From assembly GCA_002420005.1 (NCBI GenBank), contig DIHE01000068.1, forward strand, positions 1 through 64,000: a stretch of DNA of 64,000 nt. The letters are read 5' to 3'. The notes below the pieces were generated by a model. The model was not told the DNA's origin, searched no databases, and saw only the letters and a list, made by a program, of their open reading frames with translations. Below, piece by piece: positions 45,319-54,537 of the stretch. The stretch's first letter is position 1. The number at the start of each line of letters is the position of its first letter. The translations under genes and the position numbers were made by a program. This stretch comes from Holophagales bacterium UBA5704 (GTDB taxonomy: Bacteria > Acidobacteriota > Thermoanaerobaculia > Multivoradales > UBA5704).

Positions 45319-46773
45319 ATGACCGAACCGCTCCAACGGCCGCGCATCGCGGTCGTGCTCGCCGCCGGCAAAGGGACGCGCATGCGTTCCGCCCTTCCGA
45401 AAGTCCTGCACGAAGCAGCCGGCCGGCCGCTCCTCGCCTGGGTGGTGGACGCCGCCCGGGCCGCCGGCTGCGCCCGGATCCTGATCGTCGTCGGCCACGG
45501 CGCCGAGCAGGTCCGCGAGACGATCCAAGGGGACGACATCGCCTGGGTGCTGCAAGCCGAGCAGCGCGGCACCGGCCATGCGCTCGCCCAGGCGGAGGCT
45601 CACGTCACCGGCGCGGCGAACCTGCTCGTCCTCTCCGGCGACGTACCGCTGGTGACCCCGGCCACCCTCGACCGCCTCGCCACCGAGGCGGAGGCCGGCT
45701 GGGGCGCCATGGCGGTGGCCGAGCTGGACGATCCCGGCTCGCTCGGCCGGGTGATCACCCGGGACGATGGAGGATTCGACCGCATCGTCGAAGCGCGCGA
45801 TGCCACTCCCGCGGAGCTGGCGGTGCGGCGGATCAACGCCGGCCTCTACGCCCTGCCGGCGCCCGAGATCTTCGCCGAGCTGGCGCGGCTGACCACCCAC
45901 AACGCCCAGGGCGAGCTGTATCTGACCGACGCGGTGACCAACGCCGCGCGCGACGGCCATCCCATCCACCTGGTGGGCCTGGCCGCGCCGGATGAGGCGC
46001 TCGGCGTCAACAACCGCGCCGAGCTCTCGCGCGTCCACCGCCTGCTCATCGAGAGGCACCTGGACGCGCTGATGGACTCCGGCGTCACCCTTCTCGAACC
46101 GGCGCGGACGATCGTCGAGCCCGGCGTCCGGGTGGGACCGGACACCATCCTGCACCCGGGCGTCTCCCTGCTCGGCCGCACCCGGGTCGGTGCGGGCTGC
46201 GTCCTCCATCAGGGTGCCTGGCTGCGCGACAGCCGGATCGCCGACGGCGTCACCATCGAGCCCTATAGCGTGCTCGACGGCGCCGAGGTGGACGACGGCT
46301 GCAAGGTCGGCCCGTTCGCCCGCCTGCGCCCCGGGACCCGCCTGAAGCACGGCGCCAAGGTGGGCAACTTCGTCGAGGTGAAGCAGTCCGTCCTCGGAGA
46401 GAAAACGAAAGTCGGGCATCTCGCGTACATAGGAGATGCAACGGTGGAGTCCGGCGCCAACGTGGGGGCCGGCGTCATCACCTGCAACTACGACGGCGTG
46501 CGCAAGAACCGAACCGAGATCGGCCGCGGTGCGTTCCTGGGCAGCGACACCCTGCTCGTCGCCCCGGTGCGCGTCGGCGACGGAGCGATGACTGCGGCAG
46601 GCTCCGTGATCACCAAGAACGTCCCCGACGGCGCACTCGCCGTGGGCCGGGCTCGCCAGGAAAACCTGGCCGGCCGCGCCGGTGGGCTGCGCGGCCGGCC
46701 CTCCCAGGCCGACGACAAGACCGACGACGCCGGCGCCGCGCCGACACCCGAGACATCCCGAGAGGAATCCTGA
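45319..46773 (+). CDS. glmU: Bifunctional GlmU: GlcN-1-P acetyltransferase / GlcNAc-1-P uridyltransferase
   Basis: This 484-residue enzyme makes UDP-GlcNAc. The N-terminal uridyltransferase has VVLAAGKGTRMRSALPKVLHE and the QAEQRGTGHA loop. The C-terminal left-handed beta-helix acetyltransferase has the RLRPGTRLKHGAKVGNFVEVK region and NVGAGVITCNYDG. The length is typical. A roughly 30-residue acidic/Ala-rich tail is added. GAGGATTCC precedes the ATG and glmS begins 2 bp after the stop. Confidence 0.95.
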   Translation: MTEPLQRPRIAVVLAAGKGTRMRSALPKVLHEAAGRPLLAWVVDAARAAGCARILIVVGHGAEQVRETIQGDDIAWVLQAEQRGTGHALAQAEAHVTGAANLLVLSGDVPLVTPATLDRLATEAEAGWGAMAVAELDDPGSLGRVITRDDGGFDRIVEARDATPAELAVRRINAGLYALPAPEIFAELARLTTHNAQGELYLTDAVTNAARDGHPIHLVGLAAPDEALGVNNRAELSRVHRLLIERHLDALMDSGVTLLEPARTIVEPGVRVGPDTILHPGVSLLGRTRVGAGCVLHQGAWLRDSRIADGVTIEPYSVLDGAEVDDGCKVGPFARLRPGTRLKHGAKVGNFVEVKQSVLGEKTKVGHLAYIGDATVESGANVGAGVITCNYDGVRKNRTEIGRGAFLGSDTLLVAPVRVGDGAMTAAGSVITKNVPDGALAVGRARQENLAGRAGGLRGRPSQADDKTDDAGAAPTPETSREES

Positions 46774-46775
46774 AC

Positions 46776-48605
46776 ATGTGTGGAATCGTGGGCTACGTGG
46801 GTCATCGCGAGGTGGTCCCCCTGTTGATGGACGGGCTGCGGCGCCTGGAATACCGCGGCTATGACTCGGCCGGCGTGGTCGCCGTCGAGAACGGTGCCTT
46901 TCAGACCTCGAAAGCCGAGGGGAAGCTCGACCGGCTGAAAGAGAAGCTGGAGACCGCACCGGTCCACGGCCAGTACGGCCTCGGCCACACCCGCTGGGCC
47001 ACCCATGGACCGCCGAGCGAGCGCAACGCCCACCCCATGGTGGACTCCCGCGGCCGTGTGGCGCTCATCCACAACGGCATCATCGAGAACTTCCTGCCCC
47101 TCAAGAAGCGGCTGATCGCCGAAGGCTGGACGTTCAAGTCCGACACCGACACCGAGGTGGTGGCGAACCTCATCTCCTCCTACCTGGACGGCGACCTGCC
47201 GTCCGCGGTGGCGCGGGCCCTCTCCGAGCTGGAGGGCATGTACGCCTTCGCCGTGGTCACCAACACCGGCGCCGGCCAGCAGATCGTCGCCGCACGCCAG
47301 GGTCCGCCGCTGGTCATCGGCCTCGCCCAGGGGGAGCAGTTCCTCGCCTCCGATCCGTCGGCGCTCCTGGTCCACACCAAGGACGTGATCTTTCTGGAGA
47401 ACGGCGACCTGGCCGTGCTGACCCCCGAGCGGGTCACCGTCCAGGACCGCCACGGCCGCCCGGTCGAGCGCCCCGTGCAGCACCTCACCTGGGATCCCAT
47501 CCAGGCTGAGAAGGGCGGCTACAAGCACTTCATGCTCAAGGAGATCCACGAGCAGACCCAGGCCGTGCAGGACACCTTCGCCGGCCGCGTGGACTTCGAG
47601 AACGCCCGCATCCTGCTCGACTCCGTGCAGATCACCGAGGACGAGCTGCGCCACATCGAGCGCATCCACATCCTCGCCTGCGGCACTTCGTGGCACTCCG
47701 GCCTGATCGGCAAGTTCCTCATCGAGCACATCGCCCGTATCCCGGTGGAGGTCGACTACGGCTCCGAGTACCGCTACCGCGACCCGATCGTGGATGCCCG
47801 GGTGCTCGCCGTGGGCATCTCCCAGTCCGGCGAAACGGCGGACACCATCTCCGCGATGGAAGCGGCGCGCGAGCGCGGCGCCCGCCTGTTCACCATCTGC
47901 AACGTGCTGGGGAGCCAGGCCACCCGGATCAGCGAAGGGGTGATCTACACCCACGCCGGCCCCGAGATCGGCGTCGCCTCCACGAAGGCGTTCACCACCC
48001 AGCTCGTCGCCCTCTACCTGCTCGCGCTCTACCTGCGCCAGGTGAAGACCGGCGCGGTGGAGCGCCACTACCTGGACGCCCTGGCCCACCTGCCACTCGC
48101 CATCGACGAGGTCATCCGCCTCCAGGAGAAGCCGATGGCGGAGATGGCGAAGAAGCACCACCGGGCCGAGAACTTCCTCTACCTGGGGCGCGGCATCAAT
48201 TATCCGATCGCTCTGGAGGGAGCGCTGAAGCTCAAGGAGATCTCCTACATCCACGCCGAGGGCTACCCGGCGGGCGAGATGAAGCACGGCCCCATCGCCC
48301 TGATCGACGAAGACCTCCCCGTCGTCGCCATCGCGACCGGCAACGACCTCCTCTTCGAGAAGGTGAAGAGCAACCTGCAGGAGGTCAACGCGCGAGACGG
48401 CGTGGTCATCGCGCTGACCGACCGCGACGAGGAAGAGCTGGGCGGCATCTGCGACGAGGTGATCACCGTCCCCACCGTCTCACCTCTGTTGCAGCCGATC
48501 ATCAACGTCATCCCGCTGCAGCTCCTCGCCTACTTCACCGGCCTGCGCCGCGGCGCCGACGTCGATCAGCCGCGCAACCTGGCGAAGAGTGTGACGGTGG
48601 AGTAG
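46776..48605 (+). CDS. glmS: Glutamine-fructose-6-phosphate aminotransferase
   Basis: This 609-residue enzyme has an N-terminal glutaminase domain (MCGIVGYVG with catalytic Cys after Met, GLGHTRWATHG) and two SIS isomerase domains (GTSWHSGLIGKF, ISQSGETADTI, GASTKAF-like VASTKAFTTQ, and a C-terminal DQPRNLAKSVTVE). It makes glucosamine-6-phosphate, the feedstock of GlmU. No glmS ribozyme-like leader is visible in the 2-bp gap, so control is more likely through the GlmR-type protein or protein feedback. Confidence 0.96.
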   Translation: MCGIVGYVGHREVVPLLMDGLRRLEYRGYDSAGVVAVENGAFQTSKAEGKLDRLKEKLETAPVHGQYGLGHTRWATHGPPSERNAHPMVDSRGRVALIHNGIIENFLPLKKRLIAEGWTFKSDTDTEVVANLISSYLDGDLPSAVARALSELEGMYAFAVVTNTGAGQQIVAARQGPPLVIGLAQGEQFLASDPSALLVHTKDVIFLENGDLAVLTPERVTVQDRHGRPVERPVQHLTWDPIQAEKGGYKHFMLKEIHEQTQAVQDTFAGRVDFENARILLDSVQITEDELRHIERIHILACGTSWHSGLIGKFLIEHIARIPVEVDYGSEYRYRDPIVDARVLAVGISQSGETADTISAMEAARERGARLFTICNVLGSQATRISEGVIYTHAGPEIGVASTKAFTTQLVALYLLALYLRQVKTGAVERHYLDALAHLPLAIDEVIRLQEKPMAEMAKKHHRAENFLYLGRGINYPIALEGALKLKEISYIHAEGYPAGEMKHGPIALIDEDLPVVAIATGNDLLFEKVKSNLQEVNARDGVVIALTDRDEEELGGICDEVITVPTVSPLLQPIINVIPLQLLAYFTGLRRGADVDQPRNLAKSVTVE

Positions 48606-48670
48606 GGGCTGGTGCGGCCGCGGGCGCACCGGACGCGCCGGTGGCCCTGGCCGGCGCGCCCCGTGGGGCT

Positions 48671-49900
48671 TCACGGAGTCAGCCGTTCGATCTCCTCGAC
48701 CAGGCGTTCGATCTCCTCGCGGGTGTTGTACATGCAGACACCGGTGCGGACGACGCCGCCCTTTTCGGCGAGGCCCAGGGTTTCGATGGCCCGCTGGGCG
48801 TAGAAGTGGCCGTCCCAGACCTGGAGACCGGCGTCGCCGAGGTGGCGGGCGACGTCGCGGGCGGGGACTCCATCGACGGTGATCGAGACGGTCGGCGCGC
48901 GGCGGTTGGTGGAGAAGTCGGGTCCCCAGACCCGGACGCCGGGGATCTGCCGTACCGTCTCGTAGTAATGCGCGGCGACGGCGTGCTCATGGCCCGCGAT
49001 GCCGGTCATCGCGGAGACGATCCGCTCGCGCAGAGTCTCCCCCTCTCCCCAGGAGGCGATGAACTCGACCGCCGCCTTCACCCCGGCGAGGGCGGCGTGG
49101 TTGAGCGTGCCGGTCTCGATGCGGAACGGCGCCGCGTCGTCCTGGGTCGAAAGCTTGTCGGTGCGCAGGGTGTCGAGCAGGCCGGGACGGGCATAGAGCA
49201 GGCCGATGTGCGGGCCGTAGAACTTGTAGGCCGAGCAGAGCAGGAAGTCGCAGTCGAGCGCCTGGACGTCCACCGGGAAGTGGGCGGCGTAGTGGACCGC
49301 ATCGACCAGCAGCCGGGCCCCCACCGCGGACGCGAGGCGCCGTGCCAGGGCCAGGTCGTTCACCGTGCCGAGGGCGTTGGAGGCGGCGCCGATCGCGACC
49401 AGGCGGGTGCGTTCGGTGACCTGCCGCGCGAAGTCCTCCGGATCGAGGGTGCCGTCGAGGCGCAGCGCCACCTCGCGGATCACCGCGCCCCGCTCCTCCA
49501 GAAGCAGCCACGGCCCGCGATTCGCCTCATGGTCCAGGCGGGTGATGACGATCTCGTCGCCCGGCTGCATCTGGCGCACCAGCGCATGGCTCAGGGCGAA
49601 GTTGAGGGTCGTCATGTTGGCGCCGAACGAGATCTCCCGGCCGCTCGGTGCGCCGAGATAGGCGGCGACGGCGTCGCGGGTGGCGTCGAGGAGCTGGTCG
49701 GTCTCCCGGCTGGCGGCGAACTCGCCGTGCTGGTTGGCGTTCGAGGTGCGGTAGTAGCCGGCGATGGCGGCGATGACCGGCTCCGGAACCTGGGTGCCGG
49801 CGGGGCCGTCCAGGTACGCGACGGGCCGGCCGTTCAGGGTGCGGGACAAGGACGGAAAGGCGCGCCGGGCGCGCTCGCAGTCCGCGGCGAGATAGGGCAT
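48671..49900 (-). CDS. Cysteine desulfurase-like aminotransferase class V protein
   Basis: This 409-residue PLP enzyme has VAYLDGPAGTQVPEPV, GANMTTLNFAL, LLVDAVHYAAHFPVDVQ and the PLP lysine in CSAYKFYGPHIG. It belongs to the SufS/CsdA-like superfamily. The C-terminal VVRTGVCMYNT contains a Cys near the place of the persulfide cysteine, but the motif differs from classical SufS. It lies 4 bp after pdxA. It could supply sulfur or act on another amino acid. Confidence 0.87.
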   Translation of the reverse strand: MPYLAADCERARRAFPSLSRTLNGRPVAYLDGPAGTQVPEPVIAAIAGYYRTSNANQHGEFAASRETDQLLDATRDAVAAYLGAPSGREISFGANMTTLNFALSHALVRQMQPGDEIVITRLDHEANRGPWLLLEERGAVIREVALRLDGTLDPEDFARQVTERTRLVAIGAASNALGTVNDLALARRLASAVGARLLVDAVHYAAHFPVDVQALDCDFLLCSAYKFYGPHIGLLYARPGLLDTLRTDKLSTQDDAAPFRIETGTLNHAALAGVKAAVEFIASWGEGETLRERIVSAMTGIAGHEHAVAAHYYETVRQIPGVRVWGPDFSTNRRAPTVSITVDGVPARDVARHLGDAGLQVWDGHFYAQRAIETLGLAEKGGVVRTGVCMYNTREEIERLVEEIERLTP

Positions 49901-49904
49901 TGGA

Positions 49905-50942
49905 TCAACGCTTTCTGGGCAGGCGGCCCGAGATCAACCCCAGGGTGGCCTTCACCACCTCGTCGAGCGGCCGGGCGTCGGCGATGCCGCGGCCGGCGAG
50001 CGCGAAGGCGGTGCCGTGGTCGACGGAGGTGCGCAGGAACGGAAGGCCGAGGGTCCAGTTGGTGGCGAGACCGAAGGAGGCGGTCTTCACCGCGATCAAC
50101 CCCTGGTCGTGGTAGAGGGCCAGCACCCAGTCGAACTCGCCGCGGCTCGCCCGGGCGAACAAGGAGTCGGCGCTCTCCGGGCCATGCACGTCGAGTCCTC
50201 GCTCGCGCGCCGCGGCGACCGCGGGAACGAGAAAGCGCCCGTCCTCCTCGCCGAGGAGCCCGCCCTCGCCGGCGTGCGGATTGAGCCCGGCGAGCGCGAT
50301 GCGGCCTCCCGCATGCCGCTGCAGGCAATCGAGCGCCTCGGCCACGGCCACGCCGTCGCAGGCGGTGTCGATCGCCTCGCGCAGCGGCACGTGGACGGTG
50401 AGCAGCGCCACCTGGAGATCTGGCGCCAGGAAGACCATCAGGTAGTCGCGGCCGTAGCGCTCCAGCCCGCAGACCTCGGCCAGATAGTCGGTGTGGCCCT
50501 TGAAGCCGGGGAGGTGGTGGTGCGCGATGGAGGCCTTGCTGACCGGGGCGGTCACCAGGGCGTCGGCGACGCCGGAACGCACCAGCGCGATGCCGGCGTC
50601 GAGCGCCGCCATGGCACCGCCCGCATCGGCCGCTCCGGAGTCCCCGAAGATGAGCGCACGGGCGGAGCCGACCGGGTCGAGGACCGGAATGGCGCCGACG
50701 GTGTCGAGGCGGCCGAGCTCTTCGGCCGTCGGCAGCGCCCCGAGGTAGCGCAGGCGGTCCCAGGGAACCTCCGGCAGGACCGGGCGGAGAGGCTCCAGAG
50801 CTGCGCGTTCCGCCACGAGGAGAGGAGCCCAGGAGGCTTCCGGCGGCGCCGCCGCCAGCAGCTTGAGGAGGACCTCCGGGCCGATGCCCGCCGGGTCCCC
50901 CTGGGTGAGGACGAGACGCGGACGACGGGACGTGGTGTCCAT
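49905..50942 (-). CDS. pdxA: 4-hydroxythreonine-4-phosphate dehydrogenase
   Basis: This protein of about 345 residues has the PdxA signatures VLTQGDPAGIGPEVLLKLL, VTAPVSKASI, GFKGHTDYLAEVCG and LYHDQGLIAVK with the metal-binding His residues, and TSVDHGTAFALAG. It oxidises 4-phosphohydroxy-L-threonine in vitamin B6 synthesis. ATG at 50942 is taken as the start, 4 bp after the Hfq-like gene; a second ATG at 50972 lies inside that gene. The operon also contains a PLP-dependent desulfurase-like gene. Confidence 0.92.
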   Translation of the reverse strand: MDTTSRRPRLVLTQGDPAGIGPEVLLKLLAAAPPEASWAPLLVAERAALEPLRPVLPEVPWDRLRYLGALPTAEELGRLDTVGAIPVLDPVGSARALIFGDSGAADAGGAMAALDAGIALVRSGVADALVTAPVSKASIAHHHLPGFKGHTDYLAEVCGLERYGRDYLMVFLAPDLQVALLTVHVPLREAIDTACDGVAVAEALDCLQRHAGGRIALAGLNPHAGEGGLLGEEDGRFLVPAVAAARERGLDVHGPESADSLFARASRGEFDWVLALYHDQGLIAVKTASFGLATNWTLGLPFLRTSVDHGTAFALAGRGIADARPLDEVVKATLGLISGRLPRKR

Positions 50943-50946
50943 GGGC

Positions 50947-51297
50947 TCAGCTGCGGTCGTCCGCATCGTCACTTTCGGTCACCCGCCTCCCGCGCACACG
51001 CTTCAGCTCTTCCTCCTTGAACATGTACTTCACATAGTGTTTCTGGATCAGGAGGTTCGGGCCGGCGTGCCGGTTGAGCTTGATCGCTCCCTTGTCGTAC
51101 CACTCGATCCAGCCCCGCAACTCTTCGCCGTCGTTCAGGATGACGACCATCGGGGTCTTTGCCGCCATCTGCTTGAGGTAGTAGAACTCCTCGGCATTGG
51201 TCTGCTCGGGCGGCGACTGCTTGCGTCGCACGCTGCGCGAGGGAAGTTCTTTCTTGAGCTCGTTCATGTCCGGACGAATCAGTTTTCGATTGGCCAT
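50947..51297 (-). CDS. Hfq-like Sm-domain RNA-binding protein
   Basis: This 116-residue protein has a basic N-terminal extension of about 35 residues (RRKQSPPEQ). An Sm fold from about 37 to 95 shows EEFYYLKQM, MVVILNDGEELRGWIEWYDKGAIKL and IQKHYVKYMF; the last corresponds to the YKHAI Sm2 motif of Hfq. An acidic tail (DDADD) follows. This extended Hfq-like form differs from the roughly 70-100-residue classical Hfq. GGGAG is well placed before the ATG. It lies 18 bp after the RicT-like gene. Confidence 0.82.
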   Translation of the reverse strand: MANRKLIRPDMNELKKELPSRSVRRKQSPPEQTNAEEFYYLKQMAAKTPMVVILNDGEELRGWIEWYDKGAIKLNRHAGPNLLIQKHYVKYMFKEEELKRVRGRRVTESDDADDRS

Positions 51298-51315
51298 CTC
51301 ACTCCCACAGGTCCG

Positions 51316-52053
51316 TCAGACATCTGCGATGACCGGCAGCGGCGTCGGCCGGCTGTCCGGGTTGCGCGTCTTGTATTGGTCGTCCTCATACGCCAGGCAG
51401 CACAGGAGCCGGCCGCACTGGCCGGAGATCTTCGACGGATTGAGGCTCAGGTTCTGCCGCTTCGCCATCTGGATCGAGATCGGGCGGAAGTCTTTGAGCC
51501 AGGACGAGCAGCAGAGCGTGCGCCCACAGACGCCGATGCCGCCGATCAGGCCCGCCTCGTCGCGTGCGCCGACCTGCACCATCTTGACCCGCACCGAGAA
51601 GCGTGCCGACAGGTCGCGCACCAGCTGGCGGAAATCCACCCGGCCGTCGGAGGTGAAGTAGAACGCCGCCTTCTTGCCGCTGAGCGAGAAGTCGACCAGC
51701 GAGATCTTCATGTCCAGGCCGAGCGCGCGCGACCGTTCCTGGGCGTAGAGCTTGCCCTGCATCTCATTCTGCCGCTGGCGGTCGAACGCCGCCGTATCGG
51801 CCTCGTCGGCTTCCCGGACGATCGGGCGGGCGCCCGATTTCTGGCAGGGCTTGAAGACCGGCATCGGCGACTGCTCGACGCGGCCGAAGGTCGGCCCTCC
51901 CTCCATCTCCACGATCACCCGGTCACCGCGTCCGTAGATCTTCCCACCTGTCGAGCACAGGGTCAGGTTCGTCTCCTCGCGGAAACGCACGCCGACGAAA
52001 GCGTCCTCGACGGCGGTCGACATACCCTTATATGAACAACCGTTACAGCCCAT
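51316..52053 (-). CDS. PSP1-domain protein, RicT/YaaT-like
   Basis: This 245-residue protein contains the PSP1 C-terminal domain with the cysteine blocks GGIGVCGRTLCCSSWL and GQCGRLLCCLAYE. These ligate Fe-S clusters in RicT, a subunit of the Y-complex that modulates RNase Y-dependent RNA processing in Bacillus. The ATG at 52053 gives an extra N-terminal GCNGC pair; an ATG at 52023 is an alternative. The neighbouring Hfq-like gene makes a joint role in RNA processing likely. Confidence 0.88.
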   Translation of the reverse strand: MGCNGCSYKGMSTAVEDAFVGVRFREETNLTLCSTGGKIYGRGDRVIVEMEGGPTFGRVEQSPMPVFKPCQKSGARPIVREADEADTAAFDRQRQNEMQGKLYAQERSRALGLDMKISLVDFSLSGKKAAFYFTSDGRVDFRQLVRDLSARFSVRVKMVQVGARDEAGLIGGIGVCGRTLCCSSWLKDFRPISIQMAKRQNLSLNPSKISGQCGRLLCCLAYEDDQYKTRNPDSRPTPLPVIADV

Positions 52054-52202
52054 GGCAAAGGTTCCCGATCCGGCAGCGGCCGATACTCATGCACGATGGG
52101 TACCAGCCCGATCGGCCGGTGCCTGATTCTCCAAATGACCCAGCGAAGGGAGCGCCGCGACCATTCTGAGGCCACACGCCTCCCAGGTCAACGACGATCT
52201 CT

Positions 52203-53477
52203 TCAACCCTGATCGATCACCCGCCGGCCGATGTCGTGCCGGTAGACCTTGGTCGGCCACTCGACTTCGGCGACCGCGGTGTAGGCGCGGCGCAACGCCC
52301 CGACGAGGTCGGTGTCCAGGGCGCAGACGGAGAGCACGCGGCCCCCGGCGCTCACCAGATCGCCTGCGGCGCGGTCGGTACCGGCGTGGAAGATCTCGAC
52401 GCCGGGTACGGCCGACGCCCGGTCGAGGCCCGCGATGCGCTCCCCCTGCACCGGCTTGCCGGGATAGCCCGGGCTCGCGAGGACGATGCAGGCGGCGGCT
52501 TCCTTGCGGAAGGCGAGCCGGCGGACATCGAAGCGACCGGCGGCCCCGGCGGCGAGGACCGGCAGCAGGTCGTCCTCCAGGCGGAGCAGCAGGACCTGCG
52601 CCTCGGGATCGCCGAAGCGGGCGTTGAATTCGAGCACGCGCGGCCCGTCCGGGGAGAGGATGAGGCCGGCGTAGAGGACGCCGACGAACCGGCGTTCCTC
52701 GGCGGCAAGGCCGGCGACCGCCCGGTGCAGGACGTCGTCGAAGAGGTGGGCCGCGGTCTCCGCGGAGAGCACGCCGGCCGGACTGTGGCTGCCCATGCCG
52801 CCGGTGTTCGGGCCGGTGTCGCCATCGCCGATCCGCTTGTAGTCCTTGGCGGTGGCGAGCGGCAGAACCCGCTCGCCGTCGCACAGCGCCATCAGCGAGA
52901 CCTCCTCCCCTTCCAGGAAGGCTTCGACGACCAGGCGGTCGCCGGCTGTGCCAAAACGGCGCTCTTCGAGCATCTCGTGGACGGCGGTGTCGTATTCTGC
53001 CTCACTGTTCACGATGAGCACGCCCTTGCCGGCAGCAAGGCCGTCCGCCTTGATCACCACCGGCCAGCCGAACCGGCCGCGCACCGCGGCGGCTTCGGCG
53101 GCGTCGTGGACCAGAGCGAACGGTGCCGTGGGGATGCCGTGCCGTTCCATGAACTGCTTGGCGAAGACCTTGCTCCCCTCGATCTCGGCCGCCCGGCGGC
53201 TCGGTCCGAAGACGGGCAGCCCGCGGGCGGCGAGCGCATCGGCGAGGCCGAGGGAGAGCGGCAGCTCGGGACCGACGACGGTGAGGTCGATCTTCATCTC
53301 CTCCGCGAAGTCGGCGAGCCGCTGGACCTCCTCCACCGCGAGGGGGACGCGGGTGGCGAGGGCTTCGATGCCCGGGTTTCCGGGGGCGCAGTAGAGGTCT
53401 CGCAGCAGCGGGCTCTGGCGCAGCTTCCAGCACAGGGCGTGCTCGCGGGCACCACCGCCGACGACCAGGACTTTCAT
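52203..53477 (-). CDS. purD: Phosphoribosylamine-glycine ligase
   Basis: This 424-residue ATP-grasp ligase joins glycine to phosphoribosylamine in purine synthesis. VLVVGGGAREHALCWKL, YCAPGNPG, VVIKADGLAAGKGVLIV, NTGGMGSHSPAG and LEFNARFGDPEAQ are diagnostic. ACGGAGGAACCC precedes the ATG, which overlaps the pta stop (ATGA). It belongs to the same pathway as purEK at 17-18.8 kb but is in a different operon. Confidence 0.96.
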   Translation of the reverse strand: MKVLVVGGGAREHALCWKLRQSPLLRDLYCAPGNPGIEALATRVPLAVEEVQRLADFAEEMKIDLTVVGPELPLSLGLADALAARGLPVFGPSRRAAEIEGSKVFAKQFMERHGIPTAPFALVHDAAEAAAVRGRFGWPVVIKADGLAAGKGVLIVNSEAEYDTAVHEMLEERRFGTAGDRLVVEAFLEGEEVSLMALCDGERVLPLATAKDYKRIGDGDTGPNTGGMGSHSPAGVLSAETAAHLFDDVLHRAVAGLAAEERRFVGVLYAGLILSPDGPRVLEFNARFGDPEAQVLLLRLEDDLLPVLAAGAAGRFDVRRLAFRKEAAACIVLASPGYPGKPVQGERIAGLDRASAVPGVEIFHAGTDRAAGDLVSAGGRVLSVCALDTDLVGALRRAYTAVAEVEWPTKVYRHDIGRRVIDQG

Positions 53478-54496
53478 GGGTTCCTCCGTTCGGCGGCGGC
53501 GACGGCGGTGACCGCCAGGACGTCGAGGATGTCCTCGACGGAGCAGCCGCGCGACAGGTCGTTGACCGGCCGGTCCAGCCCCTGGAGGAGCGGGCCGACG
53601 GCCCGTGCTCCGGCCAGCCGCTCGGTCAGTTTGTAGCCGATGTTGCCGGCGTCGAGATCGGGAAAAATGAGGACGTTGGCCCCTTCGGCGGTGCCGGCGA
53701 CCGGGCTGCCCGGCGCCTTCTGCCGCCCCACCGCGGCGACCAGGGCGGCATCGGCCTGCAGCTCGCCGTCGACCGCGAACGTCACCCGGCGCCGGTGCAG
53801 GATCTCCAGCGCCTCGCGCACCTTGCGCACCTTCGGGTGATCGGCGCTCCCCTTGGTGGAGAAGGACAGCAGGGCCACCCGCGGCTCTTCGCCCAGCAAC
53901 GTGCGGCAGCTCGCCGCCGCCGCCTCGGCGATGTCCGCCAGCTCCTCGGCGGTGGGGTCGGGGACCACGCCGCAGTCGCTGAAGATGAGACCGCGGCCGT
54001 CCCGCAGGAGCATGAGAAAGCAGGAGGACACCATCTGCAGGCCCGGCCGGGGGCCGATCGCCCGCAAGGCGGCCCGCAGGGTGTCGGCGGTGGTGGCCCG
54101 GGCTCCCATGACGGCGCCGTCGGCCCGCCGGGTGGCGACGCGCAGCGCCGCATAATGGAGCGGATCGCGGGCGAACCGGGCGGCGGCTTCCGCGGAGACT
54201 CCGCGCGCCGCCAGCCGCTCGGCCAGGCGGGCGGCGAGATGGGGAAGGTCGGGCTCGCGGATCGGATCCAGGAGGGGCACCGTCAGCCGGACGCCGGCCT
54301 CGTCGGCCGCGGCCTCCACCTGCTCGCGGGTTCCCACCAGCTCGACCCGGCAGAGGCTCTCGGCGACGGCGCGCTCCGCGGCGGCGACCACCCGTGGGTC
54401 CTCGCCCTCGGCGAGGACGATGGTGGCCGAGGTCCGGCGGGCGCGTTCCCGGAGGCGCTCCAGAGGGTTCGGCGGGGTTTCTGCGTGGTTCTGCAT
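53474..54496 (-). CDS. pta: Phosphate acetyltransferase (short form)
   Basis: This 340-residue enzyme interconverts acetyl-CoA and acetyl phosphate. VLAEGEDPRVVAAAERAV, GARATTADTLRAAL, FSDCGVVPDPTAEELADIA, LSFSTKGSADHPK and FPDLDAGNIGYKL match the short Pta/phosphotransacetylase group, which lacks the regulatory N-terminal domain of the 700-residue enterobacterial form. The start is placed at 54496, where MQNHAE begins the family region. It is followed by purD with a 4-nt overlap. No ackA is near. Confidence 0.93.
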   Translation of the reverse strand: MQNHAETPPNPLERLRERARRTSATIVLAEGEDPRVVAAAERAVAESLCRVELVGTREQVEAAADEAGVRLTVPLLDPIREPDLPHLAARLAERLAARGVSAEAAARFARDPLHYAALRVATRRADGAVMGARATTADTLRAALRAIGPRPGLQMVSSCFLMLLRDGRGLIFSDCGVVPDPTAEELADIAEAAAASCRTLLGEEPRVALLSFSTKGSADHPKVRKVREALEILHRRRVTFAVDGELQADAALVAAVGRQKAPGSPVAGTAEGANVLIFPDLDAGNIGYKLTERLAGARAVGPLLQGLDRPVNDLSRGCSVEDILDVLAVTAVAAAERRNP

Positions 54497-54537
54497 GAAC
54501 GGGCGCGATCTTAACAGAGACCGCGCCCGGCGAAATC

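Noticed and set aside
48606..48670. GC-rich hairpins between glmS and the desulfurase-like gene as terminator
   Set aside because: Inverted repeats exist but no U run follows on either strand, so I could not support a terminator call.
47690..50284. A plus-strand open frame of about 860 codons overlapping glmS
   Set aside because: It runs in another frame of glmS and antisense to two clear genes; Arg/Pro-rich with no domain.
52054..52202. Possible small RNA or tRNA between ricT and purD
   Set aside because: No cloverleaf or strong terminator-backed hairpin could be drawn; left as plain intergenic DNA.
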